Shown piece after piece: positions 17,090 through 25,340 of a stretch of DNA of 64,000 nt. The position numbers and the translations under genes were made by a program. Below the pieces are notes generated by a model, which made no database searches, was not told the DNA's origin, and saw only the letters and a list, made by a program, of their open reading frames with translations. The DNA lies in assembly GCA_025041175.1 (NCBI GenBank), contig JAKCFJ010000001.1, positions 310,001 through 374,000 on the forward strand, written 5' to 3'. The DNA comes from Halobacteriales archaeon YIM A00010 (GTDB lineage Archaea; Halobacteriota; Halobacteria; Halobacteriales; Haloarculaceae). Position 1 is the first letter of the stretch. The number at the start of each line of letters is the position of its first letter.

Positions 17090-17160
17090 CCCACCTTTTT
17101 TGCGTTCGGGTGAGCGAAGCTCACCGCTCACGCAAAAAACGTGGGCGAAAAAAAGCCGCT
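17090..17160 (+). repeat. structured T/A-tract repeat, divergent copy
   Basis: This is a diverged copy of the 72-bp repeat at 56552-56623 and 57903-57974. It keeps CCCACC-T6, a central hairpin, an A6 run and an A7 run. Its hairpin is GGTGAGC-GAA-GCTCACC, whereas the others have GGGTGCGC-GGA-GCGCACCC, so the stem is kept while the bases differ. It lies on the 3' side of zinc-finger module copy 1, and the T runs on both strands suggest a bidirectional terminator. Confidence 0.65.
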
Positions 17161-17309
17161 CACTCGGCGAGACGGTCGCTCACTGCGTTCGCGCTGCGAC
17201 TCGCTTGCTCCCACTCGCTCCGCTCGCGGGAACTCCGTTCGCGGTGCAGCAGGGGCGTTTCCGCCGATCGCTCCGCTACTGCACCGCGACCGCACGCTTT
17301 GGTTTCTTG

Positions 17310-17861
17310 TCAGTTGTCGGTAGTCGGTGCGGCAGCCTCACCGACGATGCGCGCCAGCTCGGGGTGGCGCTGGCGCAAGCCAGCGAGATCGCCGCGCTGG
17401 CGATACTGGCAGTACGTCGCCAGCGTTGTGACCAGACAGGCCGGGGCGCTCTCGGCGTCGGGTTGTTCCGTGATCTCAGCCGGCTCGCGCGAATCGTCCG
17501 GTGTGAACACCGACTGGATCACCGTGCCGTCGCGCTGTTCGTGGAAGCGAACGCGTCCACCGTTGTCGAACCAACATTCGACGACCATCTCGCCGGTGGC
17601 GTCGTAGCGCGTGAGCCGGGCGATGCCCGGCAACTCGTCGTAGCCGCCCGTTGTGGTCGCAAGCCCGGCGGTCGCTAACACCTGCTCGATCTGGGTGGCG
17701 TGCGCGCACCCGGTAGATTGACAGGGCCTGCACCACACTCCTTCCGCTACGTCGATGCTGTGGTACAGTTCCGCTTTCGACACCACGTCCCGATCCTCGA
17801 CGGCCGAGAGATTGAGCACTTCACCCGTCCGATCACGGAACTGGAACAGCGGCAACGTCAT
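17310..17861 (-). CDS. SWIM-like zinc-motif protein, module copy 1
   Basis: The 183-residue protein starts MTLPLFQFRDRTGEV at an ATG overlapping the TGA of the upstream 48-residue zinc-finger gene. Around residue 45-55 it carries WCRPCQSTGCAH, a CxxC-x4-CxH arrangement similar to but not identical with the SWIM finger (CxC-xn-CxH). Then come ELPGIARLTRY, a strand-rich core (VECWFDNGGRVRFHE) and a helical C-terminus (ATYCQYRQRGDLAGLRQRHPEL). Several other Cys are shared with copy 2. I do not recognise a named family. A regulatory or DNA-linked role is inferred only from the metal motif and partner. Confidence 0.75.
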   Translation of the reverse strand: MTLPLFQFRDRTGEVLNLSAVEDRDVVSKAELYHSIDVAEGVWCRPCQSTGCAHATQIEQVLATAGLATTTGGYDELPGIARLTRYDATGEMVVECWFDNGGRVRFHEQRDGTVIQSVFTPDDSREPAEITEQPDAESAPACLVTTLATYCQYRQRGDLAGLRQRHPELARIVGEAAAPTTDN

Positions 17862-18004
17862 CGCCACCACCGCCCCAACGGACACCCCATCCGGTGTTCG
17901 AGACGCGTACGAACCGGCCGACCACACACCGGACACCGCTGGCGCTGTTCGTTTTTCTGATACGATGCGACACCGTTACATGTCTCTGATTCGTTCCCCT
18001 TCAT
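17858..18004 (-). CDS. 48-residue CPVCG zinc-finger protein, module copy 1
   Basis: The small protein has a zinc-binding signature, CPVCGRPVRTRLEHRMGC (Cys, Cys, His, Cys), flanked by a polar N-terminus with one more Cys and a C-terminal GRWWR. The TGA overlaps the ATG of the next gene in an ATGA junction, so the two are co-translated. The same protein and junction recur at 57278-57424 with about 85% identity by eye. It would be missed by gene finders with a length cut-off. Confidence 0.75.
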   Translation of the reverse strand: MKGNESETCNGVASYQKNEQRQRCPVCGRPVRTRLEHRMGCPLGRWWR

Positions 18005-18142
18005 GGGTTTCTCGTGCGGATAGAGGACCCAGCGTCGGGTGGGATCAACACCCGGCGCGTTTCAACGAACGCGCACGCGCTCCCGCGCTGCTGGCGTCCT
18101 CGTTTATCGTTCCTTGCCCCATCACACATAAAGGTACTGATG
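18005..18142 (-). promoter_or_regulatory. conserved leader and promoter of zinc-finger module copy 1
   Basis: About 138 bp upstream of the zinc-finger start can be aligned by eye with 57425-57560 upstream of copy 2. The start-distal end holds CTTTATGTGTGAT (minus strand), a probable TATA box near 18130. In the middle a hairpin with arms GCGCCGGGTG and CACCCGACGC is kept in both copies while its loop differs. The reading frame through this stretch is not conserved, so it acts as RNA or DNA rather than a peptide. Confidence 0.55.
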
Positions 18143-18222
18143 GAATTGGTGTAGTTCCTTGTAAATGATAGATAACTAACTCTTCACAACATCGAACAGG
18201 GAGCGGCCCCGGCCGCTCGGGA

Positions 18223-18370
18223 TCACAGCCGTCGATGGTCGCAGCACACCGCCAGCGTCTCGTTGTTCTCGACCCCTGTGGGATCGACCTGCTTCCCTGC
18301 TGATCCCGGAACAGAAACACCAGTGCCATTGATCTTCCACCACAGACACCAATCACTGGTTCCGACGTTC
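18223..18370 (-). other. possible 3' fragment of a lost gene
   Basis: A minus-strand frame ending at TGA 18223-18225 reads NVGTSDWCLWWKINGTG, then VSVPGSAGKQVDPTGVENNE, then TLAVCCDHRRL. It looks like protein sequence, but there is no start, and the frame is interrupted by the MITE-like element at 18371. Joining across the element gives a stop a few codons upstream. I read it as a gene fragment of unknown origin. Confidence 0.25.
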
Positions 18371-18470
18371 ATACTGTCGGTCAGAAGTATTCAAGGATCA
18401 ATCCCAACGAATCGCTGGATGGCAGTCGAACAAGTCGAATCGATGGTCAATTGGTTTCTGACGACAGTAT
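18371..18470. mobile_element. MITE-like element with ATACTGTCG ends
   Basis: This 100-bp non-coding stretch begins ATACTGTCGGTCAGAA and ends TTCTGACGACAGTAT, terminal inverted repeats differing by one extra base. If the outermost A/T is counted in the target, TCA flanks TACTG...CAGTA on both sides, a 3-bp TNA duplication. The ends match the pair of elements at 32847 and 33667, though the interior differs. Confidence 0.6.
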
Positions 18471-18706
18471 CAATTGGATCTTTCAACGAACTCGCATAGA
18501 TCGCTTGTTGACGTTCGCTATCACCGTTGGCTGCTCGATCTAGTGTGCTTTTATCTCTCCGTGGATGCAAGGAAGTAGCTTCATGATATGGGAGCGTTTC
18601 GCCCGCGTATGGCACCGACACCTATCAGTACAAGATACAGAGTTGGGCAACGAGACGGCATCGAACGCACTATATCCATCGGAAACTCCAACGCTGGTGG
18701 ATCGTT

Positions 18707-19645
18707 GTGAGGGGCGAACTCGATCCCCAGGTGGACGTGCTGCTGGGTCTCCTGAACGACCACGACATCACATTGTCGGGCGACGACGTTTCCGAAGCCC
18801 GCCAGCAGCTCGAAGCGATGGTCGATCTCGCTGGCGACGACCCGATTCCAGTGGACGACGTTTCCGATTTCAGCATTGACGCCGAGGACCGGGAGCTGCC
18901 GGCCCGGGCGTACGTCCCCGAGGGCGACGGTCCGTTCCCGGTGGTCGCCTTTTTCCACGGTGGGGGGTTCGTTCTGGGAAGCATCGACGCCTACGACAAT
19001 CTGTGTCGCCTGTTGGCCGAACAGTCGGAGTGTCTCGTGGTTTCGGTCGGCTACCGGCTCGCGCCGGAACACCCGTGGCCGGCGGCGCTCGAGGACTGTT
19101 ACGACGCGACGCTGTGGCTCTCGCGCAACGCCGGGGATCTCGGTGGGGATCCCGATCGGCTCGCGGTCGCCGGCGATAGCGCCGGCGGGAATCTCTCGGC
19201 CACCGTCTCACTGCTCGCCCGCGAGCGCGGGATGCCCGATATCGACCGCCAGATCCTCCTGTATCCGGCGACCGCCTACCTCGAATCGATGGCCTCGCGC
19301 GCTGAGAACGCCTCGGGATATTTCCTCACTGCCCAGGATCTCGTCTGGTTCGTCGACCACTACGTCGAGGACACGCTCGACGCGCACAACCCGCTCGCGT
19401 TCCCGCTCCAGACGCGCGACCTCTCGGACCTGCCGCCGGCGTTCGTCCTCACCTGTGGATTCGATCCCCTGCGCGACGAAGGCATCGAGTACGCCGACCG
19501 GCTTCGGGACGCCGGCGTCGACGTCGAGTACACCAACTACGAGTCGATGATCCACGGCTTTCTCAACATGGAGGGGATCGTCGATCGCACACACGATGGC
19601 GTCGAAGAGATCGCTGCCTACCTCCGGCGCGAGCTTTGGCAGTGA
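18707..19645 (+). CDS. HSL-family alpha/beta hydrolase (esterase)
   Basis: The 312-residue enzyme shows every landmark of the hormone-sensitive-lipase esterase family: the oxyanion-hole HGGGFVLGS, the nucleophile elbow GDSAGGN, the catalytic Asp in GFDPLRDEG and the His in SMIHGFLN. It should cleave short-chain carboxyl esters in the cytoplasm (no signal peptide). The start is a GTG at 18707, giving an N-terminal helix of ordinary length. It is monocistronic and convergent with the NRDE gene. The region 18471-18706 upstream holds no other gene that I can see. Confidence 0.93.
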   Translation: MRGELDPQVDVLLGLLNDHDITLSGDDVSEARQQLEAMVDLAGDDPIPVDDVSDFSIDAEDRELPARAYVPEGDGPFPVVAFFHGGGFVLGSIDAYDNLCRLLAEQSECLVVSVGYRLAPEHPWPAALEDCYDATLWLSRNAGDLGGDPDRLAVAGDSAGGNLSATVSLLARERGMPDIDRQILLYPATAYLESMASRAENASGYFLTAQDLVWFVDHYVEDTLDAHNPLAFPLQTRDLSDLPPAFVLTCGFDPLRDEGIEYADRLRDAGVDVEYTNYESMIHGFLNMEGIVDRTHDGVEEIAAYLRRELWQ

Positions 19646-19692
19646 TCCTGTGAACCGATGAATAGTCTCGAAGAACCCGCGTTCAGCCCCCC

Positions 19693-20484
19693 CTACACGA
19701 GGTGTTCGTCGATCCGCTCGTAATCGCTCCGGCACGGCGGTCCGTCCGCGAACTCGTACCGTCCGTTCCCGTCGCTGTCACCGGCCTGCGGCCGGTTGCT
19801 TGAGGCGCTACGCGCCTCTCTGTCGATCCGGATGAGCGAGGACGACCGGGTGCCAAAGCCATCGCCGTGGATGCAGACGCCGAACTCGTGGTCGGAGAGC
19901 GCGGTTGCGTCGCGTTCGTGCCACTCCTCGGCCGATTCGCCGGGTCGTGGTTGGAGGTGCTCGTAGAGGCGGCGTCCGTTTTCGGCCTGCCGTCGGCTCG
20001 CGTCGGGCCGAACGGAGGGGATCGTGTAATGGGTGTCGTAGCCGACGTTCATCACGACGTGGACGCCCGGCGACAGCGTGTGGATTGTCGGGCCGCCGTC
20101 GTACTCGATGAGGATGGCCCCGTTCTCGTCGGCCACGAGGAGGTTGAACGCGTCGTACTCCCCGGCGTCGAGCGCGCGCTCGACGGTGCGACAAGCGTCC
20201 GTGGCGTTCGGTCGATCGAGCGCGTCGCGGACGAGCAGCCCCCGGGACCGCTCCCCTGCGAGGTCGGCGTCGACCCAGCGGTTCGTGATGGCAGCCACCA
20301 CTCTGTCCTCGTTGTAGCCGATCCACGTGCCACCGGCTTCCTCGTCGGTCGGAGCGAGGATCTGCCGCTCGCTTTCGATGACCCGCGGTGGGTGTGCGGG
20401 TCGGTCGTACAGTTCATCCCGGTTCGCTCCGACGAGGATCGGGACCTTCTCGAAGGCCTGCCACGCGATGGTGAGGGTGCACAC
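19693..20484 (-). CDS. NRDE/TANGO2-family protein
   Basis: The 263-residue protein belongs to the NRDE (TANGO2) family, named for the ANRDE motif seen here as VGANRDELYDRP. It starts MCTLTIAWQ, with Cys at position 2 as in Ntn-hydrolase-like members. Further family blocks are GGTWIGYNEDRVVAAITNR and GVHVVMNVGYD. The exact reaction is unsettled. A GTG start at 20484 is required to give the conserved MCT N-terminus. It follows menE by 25 bp on the same strand and could be the last gene of that transcript. Confidence 0.93.
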   Translation of the reverse strand: MCTLTIAWQAFEKVPILVGANRDELYDRPAHPPRVIESERQILAPTDEEAGGTWIGYNEDRVVAAITNRWVDADLAGERSRGLLVRDALDRPNATDACRTVERALDAGEYDAFNLLVADENGAILIEYDGGPTIHTLSPGVHVVMNVGYDTHYTIPSVRPDASRRQAENGRRLYEHLQPRPGESAEEWHERDATALSDHEFGVCIHGDGFGTRSSSLIRIDREARSASSNRPQAGDSDGNGRYEFADGPPCRSDYERIDEHLV

Positions 20485-20509
20485 GAGTGGAAAGAGGGAC
20501 GCACCGGAG

Positions 20510-21973
20510 TTAAGTTGTGCGCGCCTCCGCCACGCGTTCGCGGACGGTCTCGCGGTCGACGGTGCCCGACGCAGTCCGCGGGATCGGCCCGAACGCGATG
20601 CTCCGGGGCAGTTTGTGGCTCGACAGCCGCGACCGACAGTATGTTTCGATGGCCCGCCTGTCGACAGAGTCCGATCGTTCGATCAGTGCCCCGACGCGCT
20701 CGCCCCACTCCTCGTCGGGAACGCCGACGACCGCCGCGTCGGCAACGGCCGGGTGCGCACGGAGCATACGGGCGACCTCGTTCGGATCGACGGTTTCGCC
20801 GCCGGTGACGATGCGATCGCTCACCCGCCCGTCGACCCACAGCCGGTGATCCGCGTCGAGATAGCCGATGTCACCGGTTCGGAAGCCGAACTCACAGAAC
20901 GCCGCCGCCGTTGCTTTCCGATTCTCGTGGTAGCCCGGCGTGACCGTCGGGCCGGAGACGACGATCTCTCCCCGTTCGCCGGCTGGAACCGGGCGACCGC
21001 TGGAGTCAACGACGGTGACGGTCGTCAGAAACAGCGGCCGGCCGACGGTTCCGGGGGCCGCCGTCGCCGCGGCCGGCCGGGCGGTGGCGATCTGGGAGGC
21101 GGCTTCGGTCATCCCGTACGTCGGACAGACCGGGACGCCCCGGTCACCACACTGTTCGATCAGTTCTTTGGAGGCCGGCGCGCCCCCGAGCAGGACGCTC
21201 CGGAGCGAGTCGGGGAGCGTTCCCGCGTCGAGCAGCCGATCGAGCAGAACGGGAACGAGCGAGACACCGGTCGCTTCGTAGTTCCGAAGCGACTCCAGCA
21301 GCGGTTTCGTCTCAGTGGGGGCAAGCAGGAGACAGGTCCCATCGATCACTGCCCGGTAGACGGGCGCGAGCCCGCCCATGTTGTGCAGTCCGAGCGGTGA
21401 ACACCACCGATCCGTCGGCAGCGCACCCAACCGGTCGGCCGACGCGACGGCGCTCGTGAAGACGTTTCTCGCCGTTAGCACGACGAGCTTGGGGTGGCCG
21501 GTCGTCCCCGAGGTGAACAACATGGCGAGCGGATCGTCGGGACTCCACTCGGGGGCGTCGACCGGCGCTCGTGGCTCCTCGGCGAGCGCCCGAACGTGCC
21601 CACTGTCGACCGACCGAACCGGAATCCCCGGATCGACGGCGGTAACGAGCTGCTCGGTTGCTTGCTCACAGACGAGACAATCGGGATCAGCGTGCTCGAT
21701 CCGCTCCGTGAGCTCCGGTTCGGTGCCGTCGGGGGAGAACGGAACCACGACGGCACCGACGCGCATCGCCGCGTGGACGATCCGGACCGCTGCCGGTCGG
21801 TTCCGGAGCACGATCCCCACCCGGTCCGCGGCGCCCAGCGCTGCCAGCCGGGCGGCCAGCCCGTCGACGCTCGCATCGAGCGCCGCGTACGTCTCGCTCG
21901 AATCGGTCGCTGACGCGGTGAGCGCCGTCGCATCGGGCGACACGACGGCCCGGTGGGAGAGCCAATCACGCAT
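20510..21973 (-). CDS. menE: 2-succinylbenzoate-CoA ligase
   Basis: MenE activates o-succinylbenzoate as its CoA thioester in menaquinone synthesis. The 487-residue protein is an ANL-superfamily adenylating enzyme: P-loop LFTSGTTGHPKLVV, YGMTEAASQ, the TGDIGYLD loop and the GRVSDRIVTGGE hinge. The C-terminal A10 motif reads IPRTASGTVDR, with Thr where nearly all members have the catalytic Lys (GKxxR). ATG 21973 overlaps the 3' end of menC by 8 bp. Context leaves little doubt about the pathway. Confidence 0.93.
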   Translation of the reverse strand: MRDWLSHRAVVSPDATALTASATDSSETYAALDASVDGLAARLAALGAADRVGIVLRNRPAAVRIVHAAMRVGAVVVPFSPDGTEPELTERIEHADPDCLVCEQATEQLVTAVDPGIPVRSVDSGHVRALAEEPRAPVDAPEWSPDDPLAMLFTSGTTGHPKLVVLTARNVFTSAVASADRLGALPTDRWCSPLGLHNMGGLAPVYRAVIDGTCLLLAPTETKPLLESLRNYEATGVSLVPVLLDRLLDAGTLPDSLRSVLLGGAPASKELIEQCGDRGVPVCPTYGMTEAASQIATARPAAATAAPGTVGRPLFLTTVTVVDSSGRPVPAGERGEIVVSGPTVTPGYHENRKATAAAFCEFGFRTGDIGYLDADHRLWVDGRVSDRIVTGGETVDPNEVARMLRAHPAVADAAVVGVPDEEWGERVGALIERSDSVDRRAIETYCRSRLSSHKLPRSIAFGPIPRTASGTVDRETVRERVAEARTT

Positions 21974-23081
21974 CAGTTGTAGTTGAACGCTCGGCGGAGT
22001 TGCCGGTTGTGGTTTCGTCGGACTCGGCACCGACGCCCGTACCAACCGCCTGTGGCACGGCGACCCGTCCCTCAGCGACTGATGGACCAACGGCGAGATC
22101 GTCGGCCAACAGCCCGCCGGTTGCGAGCCCACACGCGGCCACGCTTGGGATGGCTGCCCCGACGTGGACAGCCCCGGTGCGGGCGTACGCGGCGTCGATG
22201 GTGGTCGTCACGACGGGTTCGACGTGGCTGCTCGCCGCTCGCACCAGCCGTGCCGCGGCGTGCGCCCGGTCGACGCCGCCGAGCACCATCGGCTTTATCA
22301 CGATCACGTCGGCTGCGCGGGCAGAAAGCGCGCGCTCGACAGTCGTGGTTCTCAGGCTTTCATCGAGCGCCACGCCGATCCCGGTCGTGGCGCGCAGGGC
22401 GGCGTGGCCATCGATGTCGTTGGGGGCTAGCGGCTGCTCGACGTAACTGACACCAACGTCCTCGAACGCCTCGAACGCGCGGGCGGCTTGTTCGTGGCTC
22501 CACGCCCCGTTTGCATCCCCGCGAAGCTCGACCTCCGGACCCACGGCCGAGTGGACGGCGCGCAACCGGGCCACATCCCCCGCGACCGGCCGCGCGCCGA
22601 CCTTGCATTTCAGACACGAGAATCCCCGGCTAACTGCGTTTTCGGCGGCTGTAACGGTCTCCGCTACCGAACCGTCTCCGATCGTCGCGTTCACGGGCAC
22701 CGACTCGACGCGGTCTGACCCGCCGAGATACCGGTAGAGGGGCAGTCGTGCCCGCTTCGCCCGGAGATCCAGACACGCGAGCGTGAGACCGTGACGCGCC
22801 GCCGGAGCCGACACCAGTACGCTCCCGAATGCCGCGTCGACAGCCCGACCTGACGGACACGCATCGAACGCCCAGTCGTCCGCGACCCGTTCGAGCGCCG
22901 CCCGGCATTCGGCCATCGATTCGGTCCATCCATCGAGCGGTGTTGCTTCCCCGATCCCGCTTCGTTTCTCCGTCTCGATCCGGACGAGAAACCCCTCTCG
23001 GCGGGTAATCGTCGTGCTCGCGGTCGTGAGTGGATCGGACAGCGCCGCCTCGAACCGTTCGAACCGCAGTTCACACGCCAT
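21966..23081 (-). CDS. menC: o-succinylbenzoate synthase
   Basis: MenC dehydrates SHCHC to o-succinylbenzoate. The 371-residue protein is an enolase-superfamily enzyme with the barrel residues in order: the Lys pair in SCLKCKVG, Asp in RGDANGAW, Glu in VEQPLAP, Asp/Glu in VALDESLR and Lys in VIVIKPM. The start ATG 23081 gives MACELRFERF; the frame is open upstream but enters menA. It lies 5 bp after menA and overlaps menE, so the genes are one transcript. Confidence 0.94.
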   Translation of the reverse strand: MACELRFERFEAALSDPLTTASTTITRREGFLVRIETEKRSGIGEATPLDGWTESMAECRAALERVADDWAFDACPSGRAVDAAFGSVLVSAPAARHGLTLACLDLRAKRARLPLYRYLGGSDRVESVPVNATIGDGSVAETVTAAENAVSRGFSCLKCKVGARPVAGDVARLRAVHSAVGPEVELRGDANGAWSHEQAARAFEAFEDVGVSYVEQPLAPNDIDGHAALRATTGIGVALDESLRTTTVERALSARAADVIVIKPMVLGGVDRAHAAARLVRAASSHVEPVVTTTIDAAYARTGAVHVGAAIPSVAACGLATGGLLADDLAVGPSVAEGRVAVPQAVGTGVGAESDETTTGNSAERSTTTDA

Positions 23082-23086
23082 AGCTA

Positions 23087-24016
23087 TCACGCGAGCGCGA
23101 GCCCGAGGGCGAACAGCACCGAATGCCCCGCGAGCAGCTTCCCCGTCGTTTCCAGCGCCCGATTGAGCGCAGCTCCACTCGTTTCGGTGAGCACCGTCCG
23201 CGAGAGCGACGCCGCGAGCGGGAGCGTGAGCAGCGGCAACAACACCGAAAGACCGTAGTCCGCGAGCACGAACCCGACCGGAACGACGTAGGCCACCCCC
23301 GCCAACGCCAGAAACTCCACCCGGCTCCACCGATAGCCGAGCATGACTGCCAGCGTTCGCTTTCCGGTGGGGGCGTCGGTCTCCAGATCCCGGATGTTGT
23401 TCACAACGAGGATGGTCGTGGACAGCCCCGCCGCGGGGAGACTCGCGGCCACTGCTGCTGCTGGAACGGTGTTCGGTGGCAGCCCGACAGGGAACGGTGA
23501 GGCGAGCGTCGCGGCGGCCTGGACGTAGTACGTGCCGGTGACAGCCACCAGTCCGAAGAAGACGAACACGAAGAGATCCCCCAACCCGCGGTAGCCGTAC
23601 GGATACGGGCCACCGGTGTAGAGGATTCCGGCCACGATCGAGGACAGCCCCACCACGACGATCGCAACCCCACCGACGTAGACGAGATACACGCCCGCGA
23701 GGATTGCGGCGACGAACGTGAGATACATCGCGCGCTTGACCGACGCCGGTTCGATGAGTCCGGACTGGGTGACTCGCGTGAACCCCTCGCGGTCGTCGGT
23801 GTCGGCTCCCTTCACCGCGTCGTAGTAGTCGTTCGCAAAGTTCGTTCCGACCTGGATGAGCAACGCCCCGAGAAGCGCTATGACCGCCGGGAGCGGGCTG
23901 AACACGTCCTGCTGGAGCGCCAGACCCGTCCCCACGATCACGGGCGAGGCACCCGCGGGAAGCGTCTGGGGGCGGGCGGCCATCAGCCACGCCTTCGTGC
24001 TCGACACCTCTGTCAT
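23087..24016 (-). CDS. menA: 1,4-dihydroxy-2-naphthoate polyprenyltransferase
   Basis: MenA is a UbiA-family integral membrane prenyltransferase that attaches the isoprenoid tail to DHNA. The 309-residue protein has about eight or nine membrane helices and both Asp-rich Mg-prenyl-diphosphate sites, NDYYDAVKGADTDDREG and NNIRDLETDAPTGKRT. It begins 1 bp after the menB stop. ATG 24016 was chosen to give the typical short N-terminus KAWLMAARPQTLPA. Confidence 0.96.
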   Translation of the reverse strand: MTEVSSTKAWLMAARPQTLPAGASPVIVGTGLALQQDVFSPLPAVIALLGALLIQVGTNFANDYYDAVKGADTDDREGFTRVTQSGLIEPASVKRAMYLTFVAAILAGVYLVYVGGVAIVVVGLSSIVAGILYTGGPYPYGYRGLGDLFVFVFFGLVAVTGTYYVQAAATLASPFPVGLPPNTVPAAAVAASLPAAGLSTTILVVNNIRDLETDAPTGKRTLAVMLGYRWSRVEFLALAGVAYVVPVGFVLADYGLSVLLPLLTLPLAASLSRTVLTETSGAALNRALETTGKLLAGHSVLFALGLALA

Positions 24017-24017
24017 A

Positions 24018-24908
24018 CTAGTAGTGCCACGGTACGTCCGAAAAGTCCGGTGCGCGCCCCTCAACGAACGCATCACGCCCCTCCTGTGCTTCATCCGTCA
24101 TGTAGGCCAGCCGGGTCGCCTCGCCCGCAAACACCTGCTGGCCGACCATTCCGTCGGTGTCGAGGTTGAACGCGTATTTCAGCATCCGGATCGCCGTCGG
24201 TGATTTGCCGTTGATCGTGTTGGCCCACTCGAGCGCCGTGTCTTCGAGGTCCTCGTGGGCGACCACCTCGTTGACCATCCCCATCTCGGCGGCTTCCTGT
24301 GCGGAGTAGTCTTTTCCGAGGAAGAAGATCTCGCGGGCTTTCTTGTGGCCGACCTGGTGGGCGAGATATGCAGAACCGAACCCACCGTCGAAGCTCGCCA
24401 CGTCGGGATCGGTCTGCTTGAACTGGGCGTGTTCCTCGCTCGCGATCGTCATGTCACAGACCACGTGGAGGCTGTGGCCGCCCCCGACCGCCCACCCCGG
24501 AACGACGGCGATCACCGGCTTTGGAACGTGGCGGATGAGCCGCTGGACCTCGAGGATGTGGAGCCGCCCCGTCGACTGCTCGTCAGGCGCTTCGTCATCC
24601 TTGTACTGGTAGCCGTCCGCTCCCCGGATGGCCTGATCACCTCCGGAACAGAACGCCCAGCCGCCGTCTTTGGGCGACGGGCCGTTGCCCGTGAGCAACA
24701 CACAGCCCACGTCTGTCTGGCGCTTTGCGTGATCGAGCGCCGTGTACAGTTCATCCACCGTCCCCGGACGGAACGCGTTGCGGACCGCCGGCCGGTCGAA
24801 CGCGATGCGCACCGTCCCCTGATCGAGCGCGCGGTGGTACGTGATATCTCGGAAATCAAAGGCGGTGATCTCCTCCCACGCCCCCGGATCGAACAGCTCC
24901 GAAACCAT
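24018..24908 (-). CDS. menB: 1,4-dihydroxy-2-naphthoyl-CoA synthase
   Basis: MenB is a crotonase-fold enzyme that cyclises OSB-CoA. The 296-residue protein has the MenB blocks GGWAFCSGGDQAIRG, VVPGWAVGGGHSLHVVCD and TDPDVASFDGGFGS, the last typical of MenB rather than other crotonases, and ends DFSDVPWHY. ATG 24908 is preceded by its own intergenic region shared with a divergent small membrane-protein gene. It is the first of four contiguous genes B-A-C-E. Confidence 0.96.
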   Translation of the reverse strand: MVSELFDPGAWEEITAFDFRDITYHRALDQGTVRIAFDRPAVRNAFRPGTVDELYTALDHAKRQTDVGCVLLTGNGPSPKDGGWAFCSGGDQAIRGADGYQYKDDEAPDEQSTGRLHILEVQRLIRHVPKPVIAVVPGWAVGGGHSLHVVCDMTIASEEHAQFKQTDPDVASFDGGFGSAYLAHQVGHKKAREIFFLGKDYSAQEAAEMGMVNEVVAHEDLEDTALEWANTINGKSPTAIRMLKYAFNLDTDGMVGQQVFAGEATRLAYMTDEAQEGRDAFVEGRAPDFSDVPWHY

Positions 24909-25070
24909 GCTGGATCTGGGAACGGACCGCGCAAAAAGATTCCTCGTTGTATCCGGACGAAGATGGGAACTGCCAACCACGACCGACGGACGCCTCCGAA
25001 GAACAGCCATAGCTCGGAAGCGAACTGGTCCTCGAACAACAATTGTTTATTTGCTAACTCCTATTGGTTG

Positions 25071-25313
25071 ATGAGTTCGATGAAAGACAAATCGCTTTGG
25101 ATCGGAGTGATCGCTGGAATCGTTATATTCGTCCTTGGGATGGCCATTATACAAATATTACCGGGGATTTTTGCCGCCACGATTCCGATAGCCGCCATTG
25201 GACTTCTGTATCTCGCATGGCGGTTGGTACGGGCCGCTGAGCGGATCGCGGATGCGCTCGAACGACAGCAGATAGCCGAGCACCGATCGGAGTCGTCCTC
25301 CGAAGAGGCCTAG
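25071..25313 (+). CDS. 80-residue membrane protein inside the men cluster
   Basis: The protein has a hydrophobic hairpin of two helices (LWIGVIAGIVIFVLGMAII and IPIAAIGLLYLAW) and a basic, then acidic, C-terminal tail (RIADALERQQIAEHRSE). It is transcribed against the men genes, between menB and menD. The ATG at 25071 (or 25080) lies about 22 nt after a TTTATTT box, consistent with a leaderless mRNA. No family is recognised. Confidence 0.7.
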   Translation: MSSMKDKSLWIGVIAGIVIFVLGMAIIQILPGIFAATIPIAAIGLLYLAWRLVRAAERIADALERQQIAEHRSESSSEEA

Positions 25314-25340
25314 TAATCCCCTTCGTGAGATCTCCGTTTA

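Noticed and set aside
17160-17260. CTCACTCGCTTCGCTCG-like stretches beside the zinc-finger modules as specific att sites
   Set aside because: Such short palindromic CTCGCT/AGCGAG runs are common in haloarchaeal intergenic DNA and show no defined crossover core here.
21966-23990. A 674-residue frame that would fuse menC to sequence across menA
   Set aside because: The part beyond 23081 lies in menA in another frame and is Arg/Gly-rich nonsense; the menC signature starts at MACELRFE.
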